Assembly (NCBI RefSeq): GCF_008254045.1
Contig: NZ_CP042425.1
Coordinates: forward strand, 8,694,163-8,758,162
Direction of reading: 5' to 3'
Source of the DNA: Limnoglobus roseus
GTDB taxonomy: Bacteria > Planctomycetota > Planctomycetia > Gemmatales > Gemmataceae
Length of the DNA stretch: 64,000 nt
Part shown: piece after piece, positions 8,386 to 16,101 of the stretch
Layout: each line of letters starts with the position of its first letter
How positions within the stretch are numbered: position 1 is the first letter of the stretch
Made by a program: the position numbers and the translations under genes
Notes under the pieces: generated by a model
Told to the model about the DNA's origin: nothing
The model's database searches: none
Seen by the model: the letters and a program-made list of their open reading frames with translations, nothing else

Positions 8386-9623
8386 CGGCGGCCCTGACGA
8401 CCAGGGACTACTTGCAGGCCGCCCTGTGGTACCGGTCGTGGGGGTGGGCGTGCCTGCCGGTGTCGCACGCCGTCGCGGACAAGCGGCCGACGGTCCGGTG
8501 GAAGGCCCTCCAGCGGCGGAAGCCGACGGACCGGGAGCTCGGCCGCCTGTTCGCCGTCCGGCCGGACCGGGTGACCGGGCTGGCGGTGCTGCTCGGGCGG
8601 GCGTCCGGCGGGCCGCCGGCCGGGTGCCTGGCGTGCCGGGACTTCGACGCGGCGGCGGCGTACTTCCGGTGGGCGAGCCTCCGGCCGCGGCTGGCCGCCG
8701 CCCTGCCCACGGTCCGGACGCGGCGGGGGTTCCACGTGTACTGCTACCTGCCGGCCGAGGTGTTCGTCGACTTCGGGCCGGGGGACGGGGACCTGCGGTG
8801 CGTCGCGACGCGGTACGCCGTGCTCCCGCCGTCGGCCCACCCGTCGGGCGTGCGGTACGCCTGGGTGCGGGGCGACCCGGCCCGCCCGGACTTCCCGCTC
8901 CTGACCGTCGAGGCGACCGGTTTCCTGGCCGACCGGGCGGACAAGGCGCGGTCGCCCGGTCGGCCGCGCACAGCCCTCACACCTGCGGCCCAACCCGCCC
9001 GGAAGGCGGATAAAGACAAAGATCTCTTGTGTCCGCCCCGGGGCGTTTCGGACGCGGCCGGCGGGTCGCCCGGACCGGACGCGCGGTGGGCGTCGCTGCC
9101 GGCCGCGGAACGGGAGGCGGTCCTCAAGACGCTGCCGCGGCGGGCCGGAGAACGGCACCGCCGCTTGTTCGAGCTCGCCCGCCGGCTGGCCGACGTGCGG
9201 CCGGGCGTCCCGGCGGGCCACTGGGCTGGCGTCGTGCGGGCGTGGTGGCGGCGGGCGGAGCCGGTCGTCCGGACGAAGGACTGGGCGGTGACGTGGGCGG
9301 ACTTCCGGGCCGCGTGGGGGCGGGTTCGCACGCCGGCGAGCCGGTCCCCGCCGGCGGTCGCGTTGGCGGCGGCCCGTGGGGCGGACGTGCCCCCGCGGGA
9401 CCGACTCCGACTGGCTTGCCGTTCGCTGGCCGGCCTGACGGGCGGGACGTTCTACCTGTCGGCCCGTGGGGCGGCGGCGGCGACCGGGCTGGGAAAGACG
9501 CGGGCGGCCGAACTCTTGGCCGGACTCGTGGCGGCCGGCGAACTGATCGTCCGCGTGCCGGGCCGGCGGTCGGCGTCCGCCCGGCTGGCCACCCGGTACG
9601 CCCTCGGGTCGCTCGGCGACTGA
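8382..9623 (+). CDS. Primase-polymerase (Prim-Pol domain)
   Basis: This 413-aa protein starts at GTG 8382 inside the preceding stop (GTGA). The N-terminal 165 residues match the bifunctional primase/polymerase domain of plasmids and phages. They contain YRSWGWACLPVSH, GLAVLLG at 66-72, the acidic pair in CRDFD (87 and 89), RRGFHVY at 114-120 with the motif His, and YAVLPPSAHPSGVRYAW. The C-terminal part holds a helical region and a winged-helix-like end (LSARGAAAATGLGKTRAAELL). It would prime DNA replication. Its coupling to the ParB fusion and the palindromes just downstream suggest a replication module. Confidence 0.85.
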   Translation: MTAALTTRDYLQAALWYRSWGWACLPVSHAVADKRPTVRWKALQRRKPTDRELGRLFAVRPDRVTGLAVLLGRASGGPPAGCLACRDFDAAAAYFRWASLRPRLAAALPTVRTRRGFHVYCYLPAEVFVDFGPGDGDLRCVATRYAVLPPSAHPSGVRYAWVRGDPARPDFPLLTVEATGFLADRADKARSPGRPRTALTPAAQPARKADKDKDLLCPPRGVSDAAGGSPGPDARWASLPAAEREAVLKTLPRRAGERHRRLFELARRLADVRPGVPAGHWAGVVRAWWRRAEPVVRTKDWAVTWADFRAAWGRVRTPASRSPPAVALAAARGADVPPRDRLRLACRSLAGLTGGTFYLSARGAAAATGLGKTRAAELLAGLVAAGELIVRVPGRRSASARLATRYALGSLGD

Positions 9624-9630
9624 AGGGCCT

Positions 9631-9773
9631 CGAATCCCGAACATGTCCGGGATTCGGGCAGACGCGGGTCGCACGCCGAAAACCCGATCATGTCCGGGTT
9701 TCAGGTGAGGCGCCGGAAGCGAACAGCCGGGGGGCTCACGCGGGAGAACCCGATCATGTCCGGGTTCTCCCGC
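9631..9773. repeat. Three palindromes with one core, candidate iterons or ParB/primase binding sites
   Basis: Site 1 (9631-9656) has arms CGAATCCCG and CGGGATTCG around AACATGTC. Site 2 (9680-9701) has arms AAACCCG and CGGGTTT around ATCATGTC. Site 3 (9740-9773) has 13-bp arms GCGGGAGAACCCG and CGGGTTCTCCCGC around ATCATGTC. All share CCCGA(A/T)CATGTCCGGG. Centres are 47 and 66 bp apart. They begin 8 bp after the primase stop, in a 530-bp stretch without a gene. The outer arms differ in sequence yet stay complementary, which argues for selection on the inverted symmetry. One site may also act as a terminator. I saw no further copy in the window. Confidence 0.75.
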
Positions 9774-10153
9774 CGGCCTTGATTTCGCAGCCGACTGGCC
9801 CGGTCGTTTGCGCGAAAGAGCGGTCGCCGTGAACACCACGAGCGGCGACCGTGGCCTCCGCTAGCCGGCATTCGTCGGCCGCCCGGCCCGCACGATTTCA
9901 CGGGTCCTTCCTGGCGACTTTCAGTGTTGCCCCCACGCGGAAAGGTCCAACTGTTAGACAGACTTTATTTCTTCAGCCCCCGCCCCCAACCGCCGACACG
10001 TTCGCCAGTTGTGCGGTCATGTGGCCTGTGGTAGAATCCCTTCAGCAACTCGCCGCACGTCCTTGTGGGAGGACGGGGTGGCGGGCCGGCGGCCAAGCAC
10101 CCGGCATCACGGCCGGGCCGAACGAACGTCCCTGTTCCTTCGAGGCCCCGCCG

Positions 10154-11332
10154 ATGCTCGTCCAGATGCGCGACATCTCCTCCATCACCCCATACGAACA
10201 CAACCCCCGGATCAACGCCGCCGCCGTCGACCCCGTCGCCGAGTCCATCGCCACGTTCGGGTGGCAGCAGCCGCTCGTTTTGGACGCCCACGGCGTCATC
10301 GTCGTCGGCCACACGCGGTACAAGGCCGCCCTCAAGCTCGGCCTGACCGTCGTGCCCGTGCACGTCGCCGCCGATCTGACGCCGGCCCAGGCCCGGGCGT
10401 ACCGCCTGGCCGACAACCGCACCGCCGCCATCGCCACGTGGGACGACGGCAAACTGGTGGCCGAGCTGCTCGCCCTCCAGGGCACCGACGTCGACCTCGC
10501 GTCCATCGGGTTCACGGCCGACGAACTGGCCGACCTGCTGAAAGCCGACGAGCCCGCACATCCCGGCGACCCGGACGCCGTCCCCGATCCGCCGGCCGAA
10601 CCCGTCACCCGCCCGGGCGACCTGTGGCTCCTCGGCCGCCACCGCCTCCTGTGCGGCGACGCCACCAACCCCGCCGACCTGGCGAAGGTCCTCGATGGCG
10701 CCCCGGCCGACCTGCTCCTCACCGACCCGCCGTACAACGTCGCCTACGAGGGGAAGACGGCCGACCGGCTGACCATCGCCAACGACGCCATGGCCGGGGA
10801 CGACTACCGCCGGTTCCTCGCCCGCGCCCTGGCCGCGGCCAAGGGCGTCCTCCGCCCGGGGGCGGGATTCTACCTGTGGCACGCCGACCTCGAGGGGCTC
10901 ACGGTGCGAACCGCCTGTGTCGACGCCGGCCTCCATGTCCGCCAGTGCCTCGTCTGGGTCAAGTCGGCGTTCGCCCTCGGCCGGTTCGACTACCACTGGC
11001 GGCACGAGCCGTGCCTGTACGGGTGGGCCGACGGGGCCGCCCACACCTGGCTCTCCGACCGCGCCCAGACGACCGTCCTCGAATTCGACCGCCCCGCCAA
11101 GAACGACGTCCACCCGACCATGAAGCCCGTCGGCCTGTTCGCCTACCTGATCGGCAACTCGTGCCACGCGGGCGGCGTCGTCCTCGACCCGTTCGCCGGG
11201 TCCGGGACCACCCTCGTCGCGAGTGAACACACGGGACGAACGGCCGCCCTCGTCGAACTCGACCCGCGGTACTGCGACGTCATCTGCACCAGGTGGCGCG
11301 TGATGACCGGAAAGGAGGCCGTCCGTGGGTAA
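10154..11332 (+). CDS. ParB-domain DNA methyltransferase (N6-adenine/N4-cytosine type)
   Basis: This 392-aa protein starts at ATG 10154. Residues 1-95 are a ParB-like domain (EHNPRIN, VVGHTRYKAALKLG, RLADNRTA). After a Pro-rich linker comes GRHRLLCGDAT and a methyltransferase with the catalytic DPPY at 191-194 and, near the C-terminus, the SAM-binding LDPFAGSGTTLVA. Motif order (DPPY before FAGSGTT) is the beta class. Such fusions are common in phages and integrated elements, where they modify element or host DNA without a paired restriction enzyme. No restriction gene is adjacent. AAAGGAGG near its 3' end serves the next gene, which overlaps it. Confidence 0.88.
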   Translation: MLVQMRDISSITPYEHNPRINAAAVDPVAESIATFGWQQPLVLDAHGVIVVGHTRYKAALKLGLTVVPVHVAADLTPAQARAYRLADNRTAAIATWDDGKLVAELLALQGTDVDLASIGFTADELADLLKADEPAHPGDPDAVPDPPAEPVTRPGDLWLLGRHRLLCGDATNPADLAKVLDGAPADLLLTDPPYNVAYEGKTADRLTIANDAMAGDDYRRFLARALAAAKGVLRPGAGFYLWHADLEGLTVRTACVDAGLHVRQCLVWVKSAFALGRFDYHWRHEPCLYGWADGAAHTWLSDRAQTTVLEFDRPAKNDVHPTMKPVGLFAYLIGNSCHAGGVVLDPFAGSGTTLVASEHTGRTAALVELDPRYCDVICTRWRVMTGKEAVRG

Positions 11333-11852
11333 CCTGCATGAAACCCGACGGCCCGATCCGAGCGGTTCGCGGGGCACCGAGCCTGCCGCCCGCAAGAGCC
11401 GGCCTCGGACCTGGGCGGTGTGCCCGGTCTGCTCGGTCGCGTTTCCGGTGCCCCGCCTGTCCCAGCGGCACTGCTCGCTCGCGTGTAAATTCAAAGCCCA
11501 GACCACCGGCCGGAAGGTGGTCCGACGAACCGTCACGAAGGCGAGGAGCGCGCAGAGCCTGCTGCGATACCACGTCCAGGCCGGGAACGTCGTCCGCCCG
11601 AGCACCTGCGAGGAATGTGGGCGGACGGACTGCCGAATCGAGGGGGCCCACTTCAACTACGACGAGCCGCTCCGCGTCCGCTGGCTGTGCGTCCCCTGCC
11701 ATCGGCGGTGGGACATGCGGGAGCCGAAGGGCGCGACGTACCGGCTGGAAGCCCCGCGCCCCGATCCCGCGCCCGGGGAGGGGGCGCCCGCGCGATCGAC
11801 CGCGACGGCTCTGGCAGCCTTCTTGGACCAGCGGTCCGCAGGCACGGTTTAG
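11325..11852 (+). CDS. HNH-like zinc-finger protein
   Basis: This 175-aa protein starts at GTG 11325, with AAAGGAGG at 11311-11318. It has two Cys clusters. The first is CPVCSVAFPVPRLSQRHCSLAC, written here as a C-x2-C ... C-x3-C finger. The second is CEECGRTDC followed by GAHFNYDEPLRVRWLCVPCH. The second matches the tail of phage-type HNH endonucleases, but the first His pair is reduced to one His, so cleavage activity is doubtful. The gene overlaps the methyltransferase by 8 bp and may form a modification unit with it. The C-terminus is low-complexity. Confidence 0.6.
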   Translation: MGNLHETRRPDPSGSRGTEPAARKSRPRTWAVCPVCSVAFPVPRLSQRHCSLACKFKAQTTGRKVVRRTVTKARSAQSLLRYHVQAGNVVRPSTCEECGRTDCRIEGAHFNYDEPLRVRWLCVPCHRRWDMREPKGATYRLEAPRPDPAPGEGAPARSTATALAAFLDQRSAGTV

Positions 11853-11964
11853 GACAGAGCCAGGATTCCCGCGACGGCGTGATCCCGGAACGCCGGAACC
11901 GCCGTATCACCGACCAAAACCCACCAAAAGTGACTACTCCGCCCCCCCCCGAGGAGGCCCGCCC

Positions 11965-12354
11965 GTGGCCAACGCCACCACCCGCCGCACGGCCGACGAC
12001 CACCTGATCCTCGCCCTCGCCTGCGGGGCCACCCAGGAGGCCGCCGCCACCAAGGCCGGCCTCGGCGTCACCACCGTCCGCCGCCGCCTCCAGGACCCCG
12101 ACTTCGTCCGCCGCCTCCGGGCCGTCCAGGCCGACATCGTCGCCCGCACGGCCGCCGCCCTCACCGCCGCCGCCACCGAGTCCGTCCGCACCCTCCTCGA
12201 CCTCCAGAAGCCGGGCACCCCGCCGGCCACCCGACTCGGGGCCGCCCGGGCCGTCCTCGAACTCGGACTGAAGGTCCGCGAGGTCGTCGAACTCGAGGCC
12301 CGCATCGCCGCCCTCGAGGCCCAGGTCGACGGCGACCCCCGAGGGGGGCCGTGA
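11965..12354 (+). CDS. Small HTH protein, terminase-small-subunit-like
   Basis: This 129-aa protein starts at GTG 11965, 7 bp after GAGGAGG. The N-terminus has an HTH-like stretch, GATQEAAATKAGLGVTTVRR, then RLQDPDFVRRL. A long alanine-rich helix and a coiled tail (VVELEARIAALEAQ) follow. This layout resembles phage small terminase subunits or HTH adaptors; the match is one of form, not of a diagnostic motif. The stop overlaps the next gene (TGATG). Confidence 0.5.
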   Translation: MANATTRRTADDHLILALACGATQEAAATKAGLGVTTVRRRLQDPDFVRRLRAVQADIVARTAAALTAAATESVRTLLDLQKPGTPPATRLGAARAVLELGLKVREVVELEARIAALEAQVDGDPRGGP

Positions 12355-12587
12355 TGCGGTTCCACCGGCGGGTCGACCGATTGGCGAAGCGGGTCCGGGC
12401 GGGGAATCGAGACGCCGGCCCCTTCACGATCTTCCTCGTCGAGGCGACGGCCGATCGGCCGGTCGGCGTGCGGGTCGTGTGGGGCGGGATCGCCCGCGAG
12501 GTCACCTACGACCCGGCCCACGGCCCGCCGCCGTTGCCCCCGGGCGGGCCGCACAAACTCATCCTCGGCCCCGCGTTCGACGTGTGA
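12354..12587 (+). CDS. Small island protein, first of a tandem pair
   Basis: A 77-aa protein. It shares with the following gene a basic start (RRVDRL here, RRVRKL there), then an I/V-F-L/V-x-EATxDRPxG block and a YDP element. The pair therefore looks like tandem paralogues that diverged. No function is recognised. The ATG overlaps the preceding stop. Confidence 0.45.
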   Translation: MRFHRRVDRLAKRVRAGNRDAGPFTIFLVEATADRPVGVRVVWGGIAREVTYDPAHGPPPLPPGGPHKLILGPAFDV

Positions 12588-12599
12588 AAGGGAAACCCG

Positions 12600-12932
12600 A
12601 TGTCGGCGCGACTGCGGCGGGTGAGGAAGCTCGAGGCGGCGGTCCGGCGGGAGAACCCGCCCCCGGCGTGGCCGGGCGTCGTGTTCGTCCTCGAGGCCAC
12701 CCCCGACCGACCGCCGGGCCGGTGGGTCCGCCCGGACGGGGCGACCGAAGTCCTCGTCTACGACCCGGACGGGCCCAAGCCGGATTTCCGGTTCCCCGGC
12801 AACCCCCTCGTCCTCGGCGGCGAGATCGATCCGTTCGCCCGCGACCCGGCTCTACGCGCCGGGTGCCGGTTCGTACCAGCCCGACCGGCCAGTCCAGAAA
12901 GATGTGTGACAGAGATCTTGGAAGGTCGATAA
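12600..12932 (+). CDS. Small island protein, second of a tandem pair
   Basis: A 110-aa protein, paralogous to the preceding ORF (VFVLEATPDRPPGRW against IFLVEATADRPVG). It has extra C-terminal residues with FRFPGNPLVLGGEIDPF. Function unknown. It starts 12 bp after its neighbour, behind GAAAGGGAAA, and is the last gene of the accessory island before a 237-bp gap in which I see nothing. Confidence 0.45.
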   Translation: MSARLRRVRKLEAAVRRENPPPAWPGVVFVLEATPDRPPGRWVRPDGATEVLVYDPDGPKPDFRFPGNPLVLGGEIDPFARDPALRAGCRFVPARPASPERCVTEILEGR

Positions 12933-13169
12933 GCGATCGGCCCACCGCGTGGATTTGATACGATCACCGGCCGGAAGCGTACGGCGTCCGCATCACCGCG
13001 ATTGCGACGCCCATCGCGGCGAACGAGATGGGAACCGCCAACCTCGATTTTGTGAATCCGTGAAGGTGCCGTTGGCGGGGTCGGGGAACTCAGGCCGTTG
13101 AACGGGAGCTGTTCAAACTGTAAGTTGCCACTCGGATGACCGACGGTCCTGTTGCCGCGTGCCCTTCCC

Positions 13170-13434
13170 ATGACCGACCCGACCCCCGCCAGCCTTCTCG
13201 ATCGCCTCCGCGGGGGCGGGGCCCCGACCGACTGGGTCCGGTTCGTCGAACTGTACACGCCGCTCCTCCGCCGCTGGGCCGCCCGCCTCGGGGCCGCGGA
13301 CGACGCGGTCGACGACTTCGTGCAGGACGTGCTCGTGGCCCTCGTCCGGGCGCTGCCGGACTTCCGGTACCGGGCCGGCGGGCGGTTCCGCGGGTGGCTG
13401 TGGACCGTGACCGCGAACAAGTGGCGGGAGGGCC
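13170..13434 (+). pseudogene. ECF sigma factor, N-terminal part (split by an IS)
   Basis: The region codes for sigma region 2 of a planctomycete-type ECF sigma factor: DWVRFVELYTPLLRRWA, DDAVDDFVQDVLVALVR, FRYRAGGRFRGWLWTVTANKW. At 13,434 the frame meets an ISL3-like element. AGGGCC at 13429-13434 is repeated at 15275-15280. Deleting the element plus one copy restores one frame through the junction NKWREGRRRAAAR to the region 4 part at 15,281-15,591. As it stands the gene gives only a truncated protein. Confidence 0.85.
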
Positions 13435-15274
13435 TGGTGTTCGGCCTTGAGACGGGGTTGTCCCGCAGAGTTGGTGGAGGCTCTCCCCTCGCACGTCGCG
13501 GACCATTTTTCGTTCGCCGGGCCTGCTACCCCTTGTGCCGCACGCGTGCGCGGAGCAGTTTCATCCCGGCGCGACCGAACATTTGTCGCTTAATCGCCTT
13601 CAACCGGCCGACCTGTCCTTCCACTTGGCCATTGCTCCACGGCTCGGTCAACGCCGCCTGCACAGCGGCCGCGTCCGACGCCAGGCTGGCGGCCAGGTTC
13701 GACAGATCCCGGTCGCCGAGGGCGGTCGCCTTGGTGATCCACTCGGCCAGGGGCGTCGCGCTCGTCTTGCGAATCATGGCCATCAACTCCTCGGCCGTCG
13801 CCAGAGCCGCGTGGACGGACGGGTTCCCCGCCCGCAACGCCGTCAGCACTTTTGCCGAGTGCCCGTCCGGCTTCGGGTTCGCCACCCGGAACGACAGCTT
13901 CCGGGCCGACGGCGGCGTCCGTTCGGCCGGCGTCGCGACGGCCGTGGGGGCGCGGCGGCCCGGCCGCCCGGTGCTCCCGATCCGCCGGTTCAGGTACCGC
14001 CGGGCGGCGTCGTACCCGCCGGCGAACCCCTTCGCCCGGAGGGCCCGGTACAGGTCCCGGCTGTTCCGGTTCCCGGCCGCGATCCAGTCGGCGACGAATC
14101 CCGTAAATGGGTCGAGGGCAGACGGCCGGGCCTGTCCGGCTTCCCAGTCCGGGCACCGGTCCTGCCGCCGGTAGCGGAGGATGGCCTTGTAACTCATGCG
14201 GAGCCGGCGGGCGATTTGGCGAACCGACAGCCCCTCGGCTGTCAACACCTTGACCCGCCGGAATCGCTCCTCCCGCGCCTGGCGTTTGGCGGCCTTGCGT
14301 TGCTGCGTGTCCGTGAGAGGGACCGCCGGCTCGGGACTGGCGGGCGGGACCGCGGGCTCGGCCAACGCCGGGGCGTTCATCGTGGCGTTGGCCGCTCGGA
14401 CGTCGGAGGCGACCCGCGACAGGATCTTCTCCACCGCCTCCCGCACGTTCGTCAGCAGGTGGAAGCGGTCGGCCACCTGCTTCGCCTGCGGCGCGGCGGA
14501 CGTGGCGGCCTGGATGTACGCCGGCCACCGGTCGCGGGTGATGACCTCGACCTGCGGGTTGGCCGCCAGCCACGCCTTGACGGCCTCGCCGTCGCGACCG
14601 GGCAACAGGTCGATGACGGTGCCGCGTTCCAGGTCGACGAGGATGGTGCCGTACGTGTGCCCCTTCCGCGTCGCCCAGTCGTCGAGGCCGACGTACCGCG
14701 GCCGCGGGGCCGGCTCGTCGGGTCCGCTCTGGACGCGGCAGAGGATCGTATCCGGGCTGGTCGGCAGGCCGAGGGCGGCGGCCAACCGCGCCCCGGCCTC
14801 GCCGCCCAACGCCAAACCGATCCGGCGGTGGGCCTCGGTCAGTTCACTGGTGGTGCGGGCGTGCGGCTCGGTCAGTTCCGGGAGCCGCTCGCAGAACACC
14901 CGCCGCGGGCAATCGGTTCGGCGGCAGAAGAACCTGCGGGCGGTGACCGCGAACGCGACGGGGAGGCCGAGGCACGGCCGGTCATGCAGGGTGCGGCGGT
15001 ATCGCCCGTGGACGGCGGTTGTGACCGATCCGCACCTCGGGCAGGCCGCCCCGTCACCCGTGGCGACGAGCGTGGGGACACGAGACCGGACGCGACAGTC
15101 ACGGCGGTGATGCGAACGCCGGCGTCGGCTGGCAGAAGGGTTCGGAGGAAGGCGGCATCCATGACGACGGAGGGCCGGCGGCCAATGGGTGAAAAATGGG
15201 ATTGGGGGTGTCGGGGATTGTACGCCTGTCCCCACCAAAAGTGCTGAAGAGCCCCTTCTCAATGCCGATTACCA
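13435..15274 (-). mobile_element. ISL3-like insertion sequence, 1,840 bp
   Basis: Ends are set by the direct repeat AGGGCC on both sides and by imperfect terminal inverted repeats. The left begins TGGTGTTCGGCCTTGAGACG, the right (reverse complement) begins TGGTAATCGGCATTGAGAAG, and similarity continues for over 40 bp to TTGGTGG. It carries one transposase gene on the - strand. The insertion splits an ECF sigma factor gene. A 28-bp match to the right end lies alone at 51,591-51,618. Confidence 0.85.
13526..15162 (-). CDS. ISL3-family transposase, possibly frameshifted near its N-terminus
   Basis: The protein has the ISL3 layout. A zinc finger (CPRCG ... CRRTDCPRRVFCERLP) comes first, then an HTH, the DDE domain with YVGLDDWATRKGHTYGT and ITRDRWPAY, an inserted second HTH (GLSVRQIARRLRMSYKAILR), and the C-terminal EPWSNGQVEGQVGRLK. 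A natural N-terminus, MDAAFLRTLLPADAGVRI, begins at ATG 15162 but lies in another frame than the zinc finger. The finger's own frame opens only from an ATG at 15262 inside the terminal repeat. A one-base shift around 15,070-15,100 would explain this, so the copy may be inactive. Confidence 0.8.
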
Positions 15275-15280
15275 AGGGCC

Positions 15281-15591
15281 GGCGGCGGGCGGCCGCCCGG
15301 CCCGTGAGCGTGACTGACGCCTTCGTCGAGGAACCGGCGGTCACGGACCCGGCCGAGGCGATCGACGCCGCCGAGTACCGCCGGTACCTCGTCGGCCGCG
15401 CCGTCCGGTTCATGCGAGGTGAGTTCCAACCCGCCACCTGGCAGGCCTTCGTCGAGATGGTCAGCGAGGACCGACCGGCGGCCGCCGTCGCCGCGGACCT
15501 GGGCCTGTCGGTGGCGGCCGTCTACGCCGCCAAGGCCCGCGTCCTCCGCCGCGTCCGGCAGGAACTCGACGGCCTGGCGGATTGGGACTGA
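15281..15591 (+). pseudogene. ECF sigma factor, C-terminal part (split by an IS)
   Basis: This is the second half of the interrupted sigma gene. It begins RRRAAARPVSV and carries a linker, AEYRRYLVGRAVRFMRGEF, and region 4 with the HTH of AAAVAADLGLSVAAVYAAKARVLRRVRQEL. The family pairs such sigma factors with a Ser/Thr kinase gene directly downstream; the N-terminal stub of one follows at 15,653. Whether this half is expressed from the IS is unknown. Confidence 0.85.
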
Positions 15592-15652
15592 ATCGGCCGA
15601 AAGAATCGCGACGAAATCCACCAATCCCGCGCATAGGAGATGGTAGCCCGCC

Positions 15653-15745
15653 GTGCCCCGCCAAACCGAGTCCGCCATGCCCCCGCCGGTACCGCCCCCG
15701 TGCCCCACGCCGCAGGACCTGGCCGACTTCGCCCAGGGGCGGAAA
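15653..15745 (+). pseudogene. N-terminal stub of a Ser/Thr protein kinase
   Basis: A GTG start is followed by a Pro-rich lead and CPTPQDLADFAQGR, the usual first block of kinases encoded next to planctomycete ECF sigma factors. After this the frame joins unrelated sequence, and no kinase domain is present. It was probably the partner of the split sigma factor and was lost by deletion. Confidence 0.55.
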
Positions 15746-15805
15746 TCGCGGGTGGTTGGACGGGCTGGTCGCACGGGTAAGGAGCCTCCCGGCCCGACGC
15801 CCGGC

Positions 15806-16095
15806 CGATACCGGCACGGCCTGCGGATGCAGGGCGACGCGGCCGAGGACGACGTGCTGCGGAAGGCCGGCGTCGAGCGGGCGGCGGCCCTGATCGCCGT
15901 AGTCGATTCGGACGCGACCAACCTGTACATTACACTCAGTGCCCGGCTTCTGAACCCGAGGCTGTTGATCGTGGCCCGACCGAGGAGCGGCAGGCCGGGG
16001 CGAAGCTGCGGAAGGTCGGGGCGAACCGCGTCGTGTGGCCGTACCTGGCCGGCAGCCACGTGGCGGTTCGAGCCGTGGCGTATCCCGGCGGATAG
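15806..16095 (+). pseudogene. TrkA-type NAD-binding domain fragment, frameshifted
   Basis: The stretch codes GDAAEDDVLRKAGVERA, ALIAVVDSDATNLYITL and ARLLNPRLLIVA, typical of the Rossmann domain of potassium channels and TrkA uptake regulators. After IVAR the frame must shift by one base to continue as EERQAGAKLRKVGANRVVWP and YLAGSHVAVRAVAYPGG before the stop at 16,095. The pore or upstream half is missing, so this is a remnant. Confidence 0.8.
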
Positions 16096-16101
16096 AAGTG
16101 G

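Noticed and set aside
9631-9773. CRISPR-like reading of the three palindromes
   Set aside because: Repeats differ in their arms, spacing is unequal (47 and 66 bp), there are only three units and no cas genes.
7809-9839. Long - strand ORF opposite the ParB-fusion and primase genes
   Set aside because: Composition is Pro/Arg-rich and antisense to two well-supported genes; no domain visible. Such long antisense frames are common at this GC.
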